Shown here piece by piece: positions 1 through 8,943 of a stretch of 64,000 nt of DNA. The notes below the pieces were generated by a model that saw only the letters and a list, made by a program, of their open reading frames with translations, had not been told where the DNA came from and did no database searches. The position numbers were made by a program, and so were the translations under genes. Positions within the stretch are counted from its first letter, which is position 1, and each line of letters starts with the position of its first letter. The stretch spans positions 1 to 64,000 of the forward strand of contig NZ_PPEK01000007.1 of NCBI RefSeq assembly GCF_002899715.1, given 5' to 3'. The stretch is from Enteroscipio rubneri. Lineage in GTDB: Bacteria > Actinomycetota > Coriobacteriia > Coriobacteriales > Eggerthellaceae.

Positions 1-244
1 CCTCGTGCAAGGCAAGACCTTCCATGTAGTGCCATGCGTCGGGGTTCTCCGCAATCCACGTGAGAGCGCGAGAGCGCGCACGCGCCGCCTTCTGTGCGCG
101 CTTGGGCGTGGTAGACTTCGGGGAGGGCTTCGGCCCTGCTGATGGCGTCCGGCTCGCTGCTTCATGCTTTCCAGGGCTTGCGGCGTGTCCGGGCGCTTCT
201 TTCGGCGTTTCCTCGGCGTTGGAGTCGAATGCGAGTCTAGCCAT
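1..244 (-). CDS. Hypothetical protein of the integrated element, truncated by the window edge
   Basis: An open frame on the minus strand begins at the ATG at 244-242 and runs off the left edge. Its start overlaps the stop of the excisionase-like gene by 8 bp (ATGGCTAG), implying translational coupling. About 81 residues are visible: a Pro/Ser/Thr/Lys-rich disordered N-terminus, then an Arg/Ala-rich helix, then an ordered segment beginning TWIAENPDAWHYME. No family was recognised. Position downstream of an excisionase suggests a replication or transfer role, which is only inference. Confidence 0.55.
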   Translation of the reverse strand, partial: MARLAFDSNAEETPKEAPGHAASPGKHEAASRTPSAGPKPSPKSTTPKRAQKAARARSRALTWIAENPDAWHYMEGLALHE

Positions 245-506
245 TCTCCGCACCTCCCGTCGCGTATTCCACGAACTTGCACTTCGGCACGAACAGGCGG
301 CGGCCTATGCGGCACCCCGGGAGCCTCCCCGCGTTTATCTCCGCGCGGATGGTCTGCTCGGACACGCCGGTGAGGCGGTGCAAGTCTTGCACGCTGAGCA
401 AATCCGGCTCGCCAGCGAGCATTTCCGGCGCGTCGGCGGGGGGCTTCTCGGAGAGGTACACCATGCGGCATCTCTGCGGCTCTAAGGCCGCTTTCAGCGG
501 GAGCAT
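237..506 (-). CDS. Excisionase-like / MerR-type helix-turn-helix protein
   Basis: An 89-residue protein. The central segment LSVQDLHRLTGVSEQTIR followed by AGRLPGCRIGRRLFVPK is the winged-helix pattern of excisionase/helix-turn-helix type 17 families, where the first part forms the recognition helix and GRRLFVP the wing. Such proteins bend DNA at att sites to direct excision, or act as small transcription factors. It lies just downstream of the XRE repressor gene with no overlap (stop at 508, start at 506), and its own stop overlaps the next gene. The 30-residue N-terminal tail is not explained. Confidence 0.7.
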   Translation of the reverse strand: MLPLKAALEPQRCRMVYLSEKPPADAPEMLAGEPDLLSVQDLHRLTGVSEQTIRAEINAGRLPGCRIGRRLFVPKCKFVEYATGGAENG

Positions 507-507
507 G

Positions 508-723
508 CTACGCCTCTACCAGTTCGAGCAATTGATTCGGGTCGTCTACGCCCAACGCATTGGCTAGCTTTTTAAGTTGCGAATCATAGGGTTTGAATCG
601 GCCTTCCTCAATCCATCCTATGATGTTGCCTTGCATCTTTGCACGTCGCGCCAGCTCCGCTTTTGTGATGCCCCTGCCGTTATCGGCTTTGTGACGTTGG
701 TTTTCAAGCTGGGTTATCTTCAT
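508..723 (-). CDS. XRE/Cro-type transcriptional repressor
   Basis: A 71-residue protein with one lambda-repressor-like helix-turn-helix: ITKAELARRAKMQGNIIGWIE is the helix 2-turn-helix 3 segment, followed by PYDSQLKKLANALGV. The ATG at 723 is preferred over the upstream in-frame TTG at 735 because GGAGG lies five bases before it. It probably represses its own promoter and the divergent gene at 815, since the intergenic region carries repeated TACTTGTA motifs. It is most likely the maintenance regulator of the element. There is no peptidase or dimerisation domain, so it is not a LexA/CI-type cleavable repressor. Confidence 0.78.
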   Translation of the reverse strand: MKITQLENQRHKADNGRGITKAELARRAKMQGNIIGWIEEGRFKPYDSQLKKLANALGVDDPNQLLELVEA

Positions 724-814
724 TTCAGCCTCCAATCCTTACTTGTACTTGGCCTTATAAAAGTGTAAAATATAAAGACGTACTTGTAAATATATACTTT
801 ATAAGGACATTAGC
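724..814. promoter_or_regulatory. Divergent AT-rich promoter with repeated operators
   Basis: The spacer between the XRE gene and the gene at 815 is far more AT-rich than the chromosome. TACTTGTA occurs at 740-747 and 781-788, and the pair CCTTATAAAAG (753-763) / CTTTATAAGG (797-806) forms an imperfect inverted repeat. These are candidate binding sites for the adjacent XRE repressor. AAGGA at 803-807 is the ribosome binding site for the start at 815. Confidence 0.6.
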
Positions 815-1756
815 ATGATAAATTTCCCTGTGATTGAAATGAGCAAAACGCGCGCTCGGCTAGAGCGTCTAGATGGCAGGTTGTATGAATACCATCAGAT
901 GCCGGACGCCGATACTCTGGATGCACTTATCCATGCCGACACGGACAAAAAACTTTCACAATTTGCTGACAAATGGCAGCCGCTTTTCTATTATGCCGGG
1001 AATGAGTACATTGCCTTCCCGCCAACAAGCGGTGAGCATGGCGAGTTTCATGGAACAACGCTTGACGATTACAGAGATGCGCGAGCTTTGCTAGTGCTTG
1101 CAATGAATTTGAGGGCGTTTCTCGATAACGATGAATGTACGATAGAAAACCTTGAGCACATTGGCCTTGTCTTTGACCATTTCGAAGCGAACGATAAAAA
1201 AACCGGATGGTATGAAGACGACGATGGGCTTCAGCTTAATCACCGCAGATCACTAATCGGAAAAAACTACTTTGTCTATCTTGATGGGGCGTCCGGAGAT
1301 TTAAACACTCCTTTAAATGAAAACGAGCTAATAGGCGTATCGAGATGGGAAAAAGACATGCGAGAGTGGTGGAATAACACCGCACCTGATCATGCGCTTA
1401 AATTGAGCACCGAAGAAGAAAACGACGGCATCTTTTATCTCGCGACTATCGCTTTTCCAAACAATAGAGACGGTTTGAGGCTTTTGGTTGAGCAGGCTCT
1501 TGACGAGCTGATAACTGTTCATTTTTACGATATCCGAACAACCACCACCAATGGAGGGCATGAATATAGAAGGTGCGGCAGTCTTCTGTCATCGCTTTGG
1601 TATTGCATGGTACAAAGCTTTGAAGGCGGTCGAACGGGTAGATGCGAAGTGTGCGGGAAGCCGTTCATATCGAAAGGCGAGCGGGGAAAGCCCCGGAAGT
1701 ATTGCAGCTCGGCATGCTCAAAATGGGCACAGCGAAATCCCGGCAAAACAAGGTGA
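815..1756 (+). CDS. Protein with C-terminal CGNR-like zinc finger, element cargo
   Basis: A 313-residue protein whose last 37 residues hold four cysteines (C277, C280, C297, C301) spaced as in a treble-clef or CGNR-type zinc finger, with the surrounding GERGKPRKYCSSAC typical of that group. The N-terminal 270 residues are acidic and show no recognised domain; CGNR proteins often carry a ligand-binding ABATE domain there, which would make this a transcriptional regulator. Base composition is markedly AT-richer than the integrase next door and the chromosome, a sign of separate acquisition. AAGGA seven bases upstream supports the start. Confidence 0.6.
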   Translation: MINFPVIEMSKTRARLERLDGRLYEYHQMPDADTLDALIHADTDKKLSQFADKWQPLFYYAGNEYIAFPPTSGEHGEFHGTTLDDYRDARALLVLAMNLRAFLDNDECTIENLEHIGLVFDHFEANDKKTGWYEDDDGLQLNHRRSLIGKNYFVYLDGASGDLNTPLNENELIGVSRWEKDMREWWNNTAPDHALKLSTEEENDGIFYLATIAFPNNRDGLRLLVEQALDELITVHFYDIRTTTTNGGHEYRRCGSLLSSLWYCMVQSFEGGRTGRCEVCGKPFISKGERGKPRKYCSSACSKWAQRNPGKTR

Positions 1757-1829
1757 CCAATCCCGCCTGCTGACCCGGGCGCGTTGGATATAGCCAGGCA
1801 GGTGCAAATCATAGGAAGGGGGTAATACC

Positions 1830-3122
1830 ATGGCAAAAGGAGACGGAAGCATAACGGAGGTGCGGCGCGGCGTGTGGCGCGTGCGCATCGATTTCGGAAC
1901 CAACCCTGTTACAGGCAAGCGCACGGTGGTGTCCCGTAACGTCCACGGCACGAAGGCTGAGGCGAGAAAGGTGCGTGACCAGATACGCCGGGAGCATGAG
2001 AGCGGCCTAACGGTCGATGGCGACAAGCTGACTTTCAGGGAGTTCGCTGACTCATGGCACTCTTCGCGCGTTGACGCGGGCGAGGTAAGTTCGATCAGGC
2101 TTGACCGAGAGCGCAATCAGATCAAGCTGCTTAGCGGCTATATCGGCGATCAGCGTTTACGCGACATAACTCCGCAAACGGTGGAATCGCTCTACGCCGC
2201 CATTCGTCGCGACAAGGTAAAAGCTCGCGGCAAGTGCAGTGGCACAACGATGAACCAGATACACAAGCTACTGAAACAAATAATGAAGAAAGCTGTTGAC
2301 TTTGAACTGATCCTAAGGAACCCGTGCGACCGCGTGAGGGCACCGCGGTGCGAAACGCCGGAGCGGCGTTCGCTCACGGTTGATGAGGGCATTAGGCTGC
2401 TGGAGTGCGTCGGAAGGGAAGACGCCGAAGCCTACGCCGCCCTAACTGACAAAGAAGCCCGCCAGACGGAGCGCGGCAACCTGTTCGGGCGCTCCTATCT
2501 GCGCGGGTTGAGCCGTGTCGGCAACGTCGTGGCCGTGCGGATAGGGCTTGCAACCGGCATGCGCCGAGGTGAGGTGTTCGGGCTTACGTGGGGTAGCGTT
2601 GCCCTGAACCAGGCGGGTATCAGCAGTATCAGCGTTCGGCAGGCCATCACTGCTAAAGGTGAGCTAAAGGCACCCAAGGGCAAGGATGAAAGCAGTATCC
2701 GAGTGCTGTCAATCGACGCTTGCACCGCCGATCATATGCGCGAGTGGAAAATGCGTCAAGCATTAGAGCTGCTTAAACTGGGCATCAAACAAAACGATAG
2801 CACGCCGGTGTGCTGCTCGGACAAGGGTGGCTATATGAACCTGGCGAACTTCGAGCGGTGGTGGAGGATTTTTCGGAACAAGTACGGATTCGATGATTTG
2901 AAGTTCCACGAGCTGCGCCATACCCAGGCGACCCAGCTATTGGCGAACGGCTACGATGTGAAAACGGTGCAGACGCGTATGGGGCATGCGTCGGCCACGC
3001 TCACGCTGAACCAGTACGCCCATGCGATACCGGAGAACGACGAAAGCGCCGCGCGATTCATCGGCGACTTGTTCACCGCCAAGCCCGTCAAGGGACGTTT
3101 GATAGAGCTGAAAACAGCCTGA
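1830..3122 (+). CDS. Tyrosine recombinase / site-specific integrase
   Basis: A 430-residue phage-type integrase. The N-terminus (about 1-55) resembles the arm-type DNA-binding domain, residues about 65-165 the SAM-like core-binding domain, and the rest the catalytic domain. Catalytic residues are visible: R245 in ATGMRRGEVFGL, H360-x-x-R363 in HELRHTQ, H386 in MGHAS and nucleophile Y396 in NQYAH. A stretch of about 40 residues between the core-binding domain and R245 is an insertion. It points toward the tRNA-Val gene, its probable target. A GGAAGGGGG run at 1814-1822 lies upstream of the ATG. Confidence 0.93.
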   Translation: MAKGDGSITEVRRGVWRVRIDFGTNPVTGKRTVVSRNVHGTKAEARKVRDQIRREHESGLTVDGDKLTFREFADSWHSSRVDAGEVSSIRLDRERNQIKLLSGYIGDQRLRDITPQTVESLYAAIRRDKVKARGKCSGTTMNQIHKLLKQIMKKAVDFELILRNPCDRVRAPRCETPERRSLTVDEGIRLLECVGREDAEAYAALTDKEARQTERGNLFGRSYLRGLSRVGNVVAVRIGLATGMRRGEVFGLTWGSVALNQAGISSISVRQAITAKGELKAPKGKDESSIRVLSIDACTADHMREWKMRQALELLKLGIKQNDSTPVCCSDKGGYMNLANFERWWRIFRNKYGFDDLKFHELRHTQATQLLANGYDVKTVQTRMGHASATLTLNQYAHAIPENDESAARFIGDLFTAKPVKGRLIELKTA

Positions 3123-3223
3123 TTTTCGCGCGTTGTGTCCTGATTGTGTCCCGGACGGTTTTCCACCGGCTCAAAGAAAAACAGGCCACCCGGAAAAAGT
3201 ACCCGATGACCTGCTGTATTTTA

Positions 3224-3250
3224 TGGTGGCCGGTACAGGATTTGAACCTG
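3224..3250. other. Presumed attachment site core (att) within the tRNA 3' end
   Basis: Tyrosine integrases that lie next to a tRNA normally recombine within its T-arm and 3' acceptor end, leaving a duplicate of that segment at the far end of the element. The duplicate would be outside this window, so the exact core cannot be defined here. Confidence 0.5.
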
Positions 3251-3298
3251 TGACCTTGTCCTTGTAAGGGACCTGCGCTCCCGCTGCGCCAACCGGCC
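3224..3298 (-). tRNA. tRNA-Val (UAC anticodon)
   Basis: The reverse complement folds as a cloverleaf: acceptor GGCCGGT/ACCGGCC, D arm GCGC/GCGC, anticodon loop CTTACAA, T arm ACAGG-TTCAAAT-CCTGT and an encoded CCA at 3226-3224. The anticodon TAC reads valine GUA/GUG codons. The outermost anticodon-stem pair is G-A rather than Watson-Crick. Its 3' end faces the integrase gene. Confidence 0.93.
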
Positions 3299-3666
3299 GT
3301 TCGCCTTGCGGCGATTTTCCATTCTCCCATAGAACGCTTGAGTGCGCAACGGCTCATCGCATGAGTTGCCTTTCTTTGCGCATTCGCGGTTCAGGTCGTT
3401 CGTTCGCGCCTGCCGCATGCGTCAGCCGCCCTCCTGCGCTTGCGATGCGCACCGTCGCCCGCATTTCCTGTGCGTGTCGGATCCCTGCTTGATTTTCGAA
3501 AGAAGCGCATCGGATGCGCGCCGAACCTGCATTAGCCGCGTGCAGGAACGGGGTGCATGGGAAGTAGGGGCGAAGCTTGATCGAAGCGACTATCCGAGGA
3601 GAAACGCGCCATGGAGCTGCTGGGGACGCTGTTCATACTGGAAAGCGTAGCGGAAAGGCGGACGAC
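3299..3666. other. Intergenic region between tRNA-Val and the Tad operon
   Basis: No convincing gene. Open frames here lack ribosome sites and coding signal. It must contain the tRNA-Val promoter (minus) and the start of the Tad operon transcript (plus), but no near-consensus promoter was seen for either. Confidence 0.5.
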
Positions 3667-4395
3667 ATGAAACGAAACAGAACGGCGTTCGCAGGTATCG
3701 TGTGCGGGTTCCTGTGCGCGGCGTGCGTGCTCGCTTACACGCAAGGTGTGCGGGGGGAGGCGGAGGCGGCGCGGGCGGAGGCGCTTGCCCGCTACGGAGG
3801 CGAGCAGCTGGAGGTGTGCGTGGCGAAGCGGGATATCGCCGCCGGTGAGACAGTGGATGCAGCGGCGGTTGAGATTCGGATGTGGGTGGCGGATTTGCTG
3901 CCGGCTGAGGCCGTGCGCTCGGTCGACGATGCGGTGGGCAGGAAGGTCGCCTCATCCATCGTCGCGGGCGAAGTCATGACCGAGCGTAGGTTCGGAGAAG
4001 TGGGAGCGGAGCTTGATGTGCCCGAAGGACTGACTGCCGTGAGCGTGCCTGCGAAGGATGTTCAGGCGGTCGGCGGGACAGTGGGCGCGGGATCGCGGGT
4101 GGACATGTATGCGACGGGTGGGACTTCGACCGACGTTATCGCTCGGAGTGTGCTCGTGCTGGCAACAAGCGCGGGAGGCTCGACGTCGGATACGGGCGTG
4201 ACATGGATCGTCGTGGCGGTCGCTCCCGAATCCGTACAGGAGGTCGTGACCGCGGCGCAAAAGACGGAGTTGTACTTCACGTTGCCGGGAGACGAGATGT
4301 CGGCGAAGTCCGACGCCGAGAAGCTTGGAGACGCCGGGGGAGGAGCGAGCCTCGGTTCTCGTGTCGAAGAAACCGAGGAAGGAGCGGAGCGATGA
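3667..4395 (+). CDS. cpaB: CpaB/RcpC family Flp pilus assembly protein
   Basis: A 242-residue protein with an N-terminal membrane anchor (about residues 8-24, FAGIVCGFLCAACVLAY), then a SAF domain (VAKRDIAAGETVDAAAVEIR, about 44-105) and the CpaB C-terminal domain with VPEGLTAVSVP and GSRVDMYAT. CpaB is the periplasmic or wall-facing component that organises the Tad secretion channel. The ATG at 3667 follows AAAGGCGG, while the upstream in-frame ATG would add a tail ahead of the membrane segment. First gene of the Tad operon; its stop overlaps the next start (ATGATGA). Confidence 0.88.
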   Translation: MKRNRTAFAGIVCGFLCAACVLAYTQGVRGEAEAARAEALARYGGEQLEVCVAKRDIAAGETVDAAAVEIRMWVADLLPAEAVRSVDDAVGRKVASSIVAGEVMTERRFGEVGAELDVPEGLTAVSVPAKDVQAVGGTVGAGSRVDMYATGGTSTDVIARSVLVLATSAGGSTSDTGVTWIVVAVAPESVQEVVTAAQKTELYFTLPGDEMSAKSDAEKLGDAGGGASLGSRVEETEEGAER

Positions 4396-5732
4396 TGTCT
4401 CACGTTGCACTATGCGCCGATATGGCGTGCCTGCAGCATCCGGAAACGCTCGGGCTTGCGGGCGAGAACCTTGCGGCGCAGGAGTGGCTGCGCTTGTTTG
4501 CAACGGCGACGGAGGCCCGCAGGTTCTTGCGCGACGATCGTTCGGTGGATGAAGTGTGGATTGCGTCCTGCGATGATGTCGCCCCTATCAACCTGGCGGC
4601 CACGCTGAAGCGCGATCGGGTGGATCGGCGCGTGTGCCTCGTGGCGTTCGAGGGAACGGGGTCGCTCAAGAGCCGTGCTTCGGCTGCCGGCATCGACGCC
4701 TCGCTTACACGCCAGGCGTTCCTTGCCCGTTACGCGCAACGTAAGCGGTCTGCGCTCGATGCACGTTGCGAGCATGAAGCGCGTGCCCGGGAACAAGCGC
4801 TGGCAAGTCTCGACGGCCCGTCCGGCACGGTCATGGCGCCGCCGGCGAAGGAGGTCCCGCCGCGCGTCTGGTCGGCGGCGTGCGCGGCATCGGAGCAGGA
4901 GGCGAGCGGCGTTTGCAAGCGAGCAGGCTTTCTCATGCCCATTGTAAGCGGCAGTGGCGGAGCCGGGAAGAGCACCGTGTCAGCTTTAAGTGCGCTCCTG
5001 TGCCAGCGCCTCGGCTATCGTACGCTCTTGCTCGATTTCGATCTGCAGTTCGGCGATATGCCCGATCTGCTCGGCGTGGAGCGTCCTCCGACGGTCGACG
5101 AAGTGCTGTCGACGCCCGCACGCATCGAGCACCTTGCTCCCGAGGGCGATCTTCCAGCGCTGCTGGCTGCCCCGAGGCGGCTTGAGCAGTCCGAAGCCGT
5201 GGCCGGGCATGCGTCGGCGCTGCTCGATTGGCTGCTCCCGCGTTTCGACGTGGTCGTCTGTAACACGGGGGCTTCGTGGGCCGAGCAGCATGCCGTCCTG
5301 CTCGAGCGCAGCTCGAAGGCACTGTTCCTCATCGATCAGCGCGCCTCCTCTTTGCGGGCGTGCCGCCACGCTCTCGACCTCTGCGCTCGATGCGGCATCG
5401 CAACGGGCCCGTTCTCGTTTGCAGTGAATCGATGTGCGAAAAACGCTCTGTTCACCTCTATCGACGTCTCGTGCGCTTTGCGAGGGGCTCCTGTTGTCGA
5501 GCTTGCTGAAGGCGGTCGGGAGGTCGAGGAGCTTTTGGGAATGGGGCTTCCGAAGGAGCTTTTGTCGTCGCGCAATGCATTGTGCGGGAGCCTCGAGACC
5601 CTGCTGCGCGACATGCTTCCGAGCGCGGGCGCATCGCCCTCGGCCGCAGAGCCTGCGCCGCGCAGGACAGGTCTGGGATTGCGAAGAGGCAAGCGTCCGC
5701 GCAGGAGGGGAAGGGAGGCGGCATGTCTTTGA
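4392..5732 (+). CDS. tadZ: TadZ/CpaE-like pilus-localising ATPase
   Basis: A 446-residue protein with an N-terminal receiver-like region (about 1-110) and a MinD/ParA-type ATPase domain. The deviant Walker A SGSGGAGKST (K193) is followed by LLLDFDLQFGDMPDLLGV, the form typical of CpaE/TadZ. These proteins place the Tad machinery at a cell pole and recruit the other subunits. The C-terminus is Arg-rich. The start at 4392 overlaps the cpaB stop by 4 bp and the gene overlaps tadA by 10 bp, so translation is probably coupled. Confidence 0.85.
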   Translation: MMSHVALCADMACLQHPETLGLAGENLAAQEWLRLFATATEARRFLRDDRSVDEVWIASCDDVAPINLAATLKRDRVDRRVCLVAFEGTGSLKSRASAAGIDASLTRQAFLARYAQRKRSALDARCEHEARAREQALASLDGPSGTVMAPPAKEVPPRVWSAACAASEQEASGVCKRAGFLMPIVSGSGGAGKSTVSALSALLCQRLGYRTLLLDFDLQFGDMPDLLGVERPPTVDEVLSTPARIEHLAPEGDLPALLAAPRRLEQSEAVAGHASALLDWLLPRFDVVVCNTGASWAEQHAVLLERSSKALFLIDQRASSLRACRHALDLCARCGIATGPFSFAVNRCAKNALFTSIDVSCALRGAPVVELAEGGREVEELLGMGLPKELLSSRNALCGSLETLLRDMLPSAGASPSAAEPAPRRTGLGLRRGKRPRRRGREAACL

Positions 5733-7045
5733 TGGAACGCGCGGCGAAGGCCGGCGGGTGCTCTCAAGGGGCGAGTAGTCAAGGAGAGCAGGATTTGGAG
5801 ATCCTGAAAACCCAGGTGCATGCCATGGTGCCCGTTGACGATATCGCCGCCATGATACGAGAAAACCCTCGTCGGGCGCGCAATGAGCTGAAAAGTGCTT
5901 GTCGCCGTGCGTTTGAGGACCCCTCCTGGGCAGCGCTTTCGGATGACCGTCGCCGCGGGCTTGTCGATGAGCTGTTGAATGCGACATTCGGTTTCGGTCC
6001 GCTCGAAAGTTTGCTCGCCGACAGCTCGGTCACCGAAATCATGGTCAACGGGCCGCGCGACGTCTATTTCGAGCGCGAGGGGCGCCTGCACCGCAGCGAC
6101 CGGTCGTTTGTCGACGAGGGCCAGGTGAGAGCGCTTATTGACCGCGTCCTGGGGCCTCTGGGACGGCGCATCGACGAGGCGTCTCCCTTGGTGAATGCGC
6201 GTCTTCCCGAAGGCCATCGCGTGCACGCGGTGATACCGCCGCTCGCGCTGGATGGCCCCGTGTTGACTATCCGCAAGTTCGCCCATCGGGTTATGACGCT
6301 TGAAGCAATGAAGGCCGCTGGCTCAATGGACGAGATCATGCTCGCGTGCCTGACGTGGGCGGTGCGTGCGCGCAAATCTATAGCCGTCTCGGGAGGGACG
6401 GGAAGCGGCAAGACGACGCTGCTCAATGCGCTATCCTGCGTCCTGCCTAAGGATGAGCGCATCATCACGATCGAGGACTCCGCAGAACTGCGCTTTCTTG
6501 AACATGCTCACGTGGTACGGCTGGAGGCCCGACCGCGCAATGCAGAGGGCACAGGGGAGGTAACCATTCGCGATCTGGTCATCAATGCGCTCAGGATGCG
6601 GCCTGACCGCATTGTTGTTGGTGAGTGCCGCGGGCCTGAAGCGCTCGATATGCTGCAGGCCATGAACACGGGGCACGACGGATCGATGACAACTCTCCAT
6701 GCGAACTCGCCTGCCGATGCCGTTGCCCGCCTGACGACAATGGTGCGCTATGCGGTCGAGCTACCGGTTGACGTCATTGAAGCGAATGTGGCGAGCGCGT
6801 TCGATCTGGTTGTGCAGACGTCTCGGGCGCTCGACGGCTCTCGGTTCATCTCCGAGGTGGCCGAATTCTCCTTTGACGAGGATCGGCGTCGGTGCGTTGC
6901 AACGTCGCTGTTCAGACGTCCGATTACCCGACAGCAGGGAAGATGGGTGCGCAAACCGTCATGGATCGACGGTTTGGCGGAGTTGGGCGTTGCGAGTGGA
7001 GAAGAGGTGCGAACGTGGACGCGCATGTGCCTTTTGCCGGAATAG
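5723..7045 (+). CDS. tadA: TadA/CpaF secretion ATPase
   Basis: A 440-residue hexameric ATPase of the type II/IV secretion superfamily that powers Flp pilus assembly from the cytoplasmic face. Walker A is [10 protein letters not shown] (K230), followed by [12 protein letters not shown] (Asp box), [20 protein letters not shown] (Walker B region) and the His box [15 protein letters not shown]. The N-terminal segment [21 protein letters not shown] is characteristic of the CpaF subfamily. A GGGAGG box six bases before the ATG at 5723 decides the start, inside the end of tadZ. Confidence 0.95.
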   Translation: MSLMERAAKAGGCSQGASSQGEQDLEILKTQVHAMVPVDDIAAMIRENPRRARNELKSACRRAFEDPSWAALSDDRRRGLVDELLNATFGFGPLESLLADSSVTEIMVNGPRDVYFEREGRLHRSDRSFVDEGQVRALIDRVLGPLGRRIDEASPLVNARLPEGHRVHAVIPPLALDGPVLTIRKFAHRVMTLEAMKAAGSMDEIMLACLTWAVRARKSIAVSGGTGSGKTTLLNALSCVLPKDERIITIEDSAELRFLEHAHVVRLEARPRNAEGTGEVTIRDLVINALRMRPDRIVVGECRGPEALDMLQAMNTGHDGSMTTLHANSPADAVARLTTMVRYAVELPVDVIEANVASAFDLVVQTSRALDGSRFISEVAEFSFDEDRRRCVATSLFRRPITRQQGRWVRKPSWIDGLAELGVASGEEVRTWTRMCLLPE

Positions 7046-7983
7046 GCGCAGCTGCGGCGTTCTTCTTCGGTGCGTTGACGGTTTCGGCGGTTGGTGCCGG
7101 CGCGAGACGCAGGGGCGCTTCAGCCAGGGCCGTCGATGCGGCTTCCGTGGGCCGGATGCAGTGGTGGCTGCGTCGCGGCGTGGGGTGGGCGAAGCCGGCG
7201 GCGCGTGCGGCGGTGCGCATCCGCCCGGTTGCCGAGCTTGCGGAGGAGGCCGTTGCGGCGCTGGATGCGCGCGGCATAACGACGACGCCGGAAGCGCTGC
7301 TGTCCGTCGTTGTCGTGGCCCTCGCGCTCGCGATGCTCGCCTCGTCGTGGGTTTCGTCATCGATCGCGTGCGGTTTGGCAGTGGGCGCCTGCACGTGCGC
7401 CTGTGCGGCGACATGGCTGCGGGCGGCGCAGGATCGCCGCCGCGAGGCTTTGAGGGAGGCGGTTCCCGATGCCCTGCGCTCGATGAGCGTTTGCTTTCAG
7501 TCGGGGCTGTCGCTGATGCAGACGCTTCAGCAGACGGCCGTCGAGACGAAGAAGCCGCTCTCGATCCTATTCGAGCAGGCAGCTCATCGGCTAGAAATCG
7601 GCCGCGGGGCCGAAGAGGCGCTTTCGATCCTGCACGGATCGGCTTCGGTTCCGGAACTCGCGTTCGTAGCCGTCGCTCTCGATGTGCAGCATCAGGCAGG
7701 AGGTAGCATGAAGCGAGTGCTTGACGCCGCGCGCGGTTCCGTCGAGAGCCAGATCGAACTGCGTCGCTCTCTGCGCGTGCAAACGGCGCAGGCGAAGCTC
7801 TCTGCGCGCGTGGTGAGCGTGATGCCGTTCGTTTTGATTGCTCTGTTCTCGCTCGTGAGCGACGGGTTCCTGGAACCGTTCTTCGAGAGCGCACTCGGCC
7901 TTGCGACGCTGGCCCTGGCGCTGGGTATGCAGGCTGCGGGCATAGCCATGGTGCGCCGCATGCTGAAGGTGGAGGTATCCTGA
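7015..7983 (+). CDS. tadB: TadB inner-membrane platform protein (T2SSF domain)
   Basis: A 322-residue polytopic protein. There is a membrane segment at the N-terminus, a pair in the middle (LLSVVVVALALAMLA and SIACGLAVGACTCACAATWL), and two at the C-terminus around the T2SSF domain, which contains PDALRSMSVCFQSGLSLMQTL. TadB and TadC form the platform on which TadA acts. A GTG start at 7015 with GAGG seven bases before fits best and overlaps tadA by 31 bp. The overlap with tadC is a single base. Confidence 0.85.
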   Translation: MDAHVPFAGIGAAAAFFFGALTVSAVGAGARRRGASARAVDAASVGRMQWWLRRGVGWAKPAARAAVRIRPVAELAEEAVAALDARGITTTPEALLSVVVVALALAMLASSWVSSSIACGLAVGACTCACAATWLRAAQDRRREALREAVPDALRSMSVCFQSGLSLMQTLQQTAVETKKPLSILFEQAAHRLEIGRGAEEALSILHGSASVPELAFVAVALDVQHQAGGSMKRVLDAARGSVESQIELRRSLRVQTAQAKLSARVVSVMPFVLIALFSLVSDGFLEPFFESALGLATLALALGMQAAGIAMVRRMLKVEVS

Positions 7984-8924
7984 TGTCGACGTCGCTTGCG
8001 GTGGAGCTGCTCGCGATGGCGTCCGCCGTTGCTGCCGGAGCCGGAGGGGCATGCCTGGGGGTTACGTGGACGCGCAGGCACTTCGCGCTCGAACGCAAGC
8101 GCCGGCTACGCTGCCGCCTCGGGGCGGCAAGACGCCATGGCAGTGAGGGTTTCGCTGCTCGTATCGTCGCGTACGCGGCGGATCTGACCCAAAAGATCGC
8201 GCTCGGGGCTGCGTCGCCGTTACTGCGGGGTCTTGGGGCGGCACGCTCCGAACGGTGGCTTGCGGCGCACGCGGGCAAAGCCGGCATCGGGGGATCCGTC
8301 TCGCCGGCGGGGCTTTGCGAAGCGGCTATCCGACTCGCGGCGGCTGCCTCCTCTGTGGGCGCACTCGTCGGTGCATCGTTCTCTGCTGAGCTGGCAGTAC
8401 TCGGCGCAGCGGCAGGCGCGACATGGGGAGCATCCGTTGTCCCCCGATCTATCAAAAGGCTCGAGCGCGAGCGCGCAGAGGGGCTTGAGCGCGACCTCTC
8501 CGAGATGCTCGAGGTGGTATCGCTCGGCCTGCGCAGCGGCCTCTCGTTCGACCGGAGCTTCGACTTGTATGCGGCCCACTTCGATTCGAAGTTCGCGAGC
8601 GCATGCGAACAGGCGTTGAGAACATGGTCGTACGGTTTGGCGACGCGGGAGCGGGCTCTGCGCGAGCTTGCCGCGTCATACGATTCGGCGCTGCTTGCAC
8701 GCGTAGTCGAGGGCGTCGTGCGGTCCCTGCGCTTTGGATCGTCGCTGGCCGAAGGACTCGAATCGGCCGCCGTCGAGGCACGCGCCGAGCATCGGGCTCA
8801 CGTAGAGGAGCGAGTGGCGAAAGCTCCGGTGAAGATGATGGTGCCCACAGGCGCTCTCATCCTCCCCGCCATGCTGCTGCTTGTGCTCGGGCCCGTGTTG
8901 CTTGAGTTGATGGAAGGGTTCTGA
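7983..8924 (+). CDS. tadC: TadC inner-membrane platform protein (T2SSF domain)
   Basis: A 313-residue membrane protein paired with TadB. The T2SSF domain spans about residues 165-290 with SEMLEVVSLGLRSGLSFDRS, the counterpart of the TadB platform motif, and the protein ends in a hydrophobic helix LILPAMLLLVLGPVLLEL. The ATG shares its A with the tadB stop (TGATG), so the two are translationally coupled. This order (A, B, C) is standard for tad loci. Confidence 0.86.
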   Translation: MSTSLAVELLAMASAVAAGAGGACLGVTWTRRHFALERKRRLRCRLGAARRHGSEGFAARIVAYAADLTQKIALGAASPLLRGLGAARSERWLAAHAGKAGIGGSVSPAGLCEAAIRLAAAASSVGALVGASFSAELAVLGAAAGATWGASVVPRSIKRLERERAEGLERDLSEMLEVVSLGLRSGLSFDRSFDLYAAHFDSKFASACEQALRTWSYGLATRERALRELAASYDSALLARVVEGVVRSLRFGSSLAEGLESAAVEARAEHRAHVEERVAKAPVKMMVPTGALILPAMLLLVLGPVLLELMEGF

Positions 8925-8943
8925 CCAATGAGGAGGATCGACT

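Larger units (their letters stand above)
1..3223. mobile_element. Right end of an integrated element (ICE or prophage) at tRNA-Val
   Basis: Excisionase-like, XRE repressor, AT-rich cargo and tyrosine integrase genes lie together, and the integrase ends about 100 bp from the 3' end of a tRNA-Val gene. This is the usual layout of an element integrated into a tRNA 3' end. The left end lies outside the window, so the size and type (conjugative, mobilizable or phage) cannot be told. No phage structural or conjugation genes are visible here. Confidence 0.75.

Noticed and set aside
3342-3650. Small open frame before cpaB
   Set aside because: No ribosome site, Cys/Arg-rich random composition, no family resemblance.
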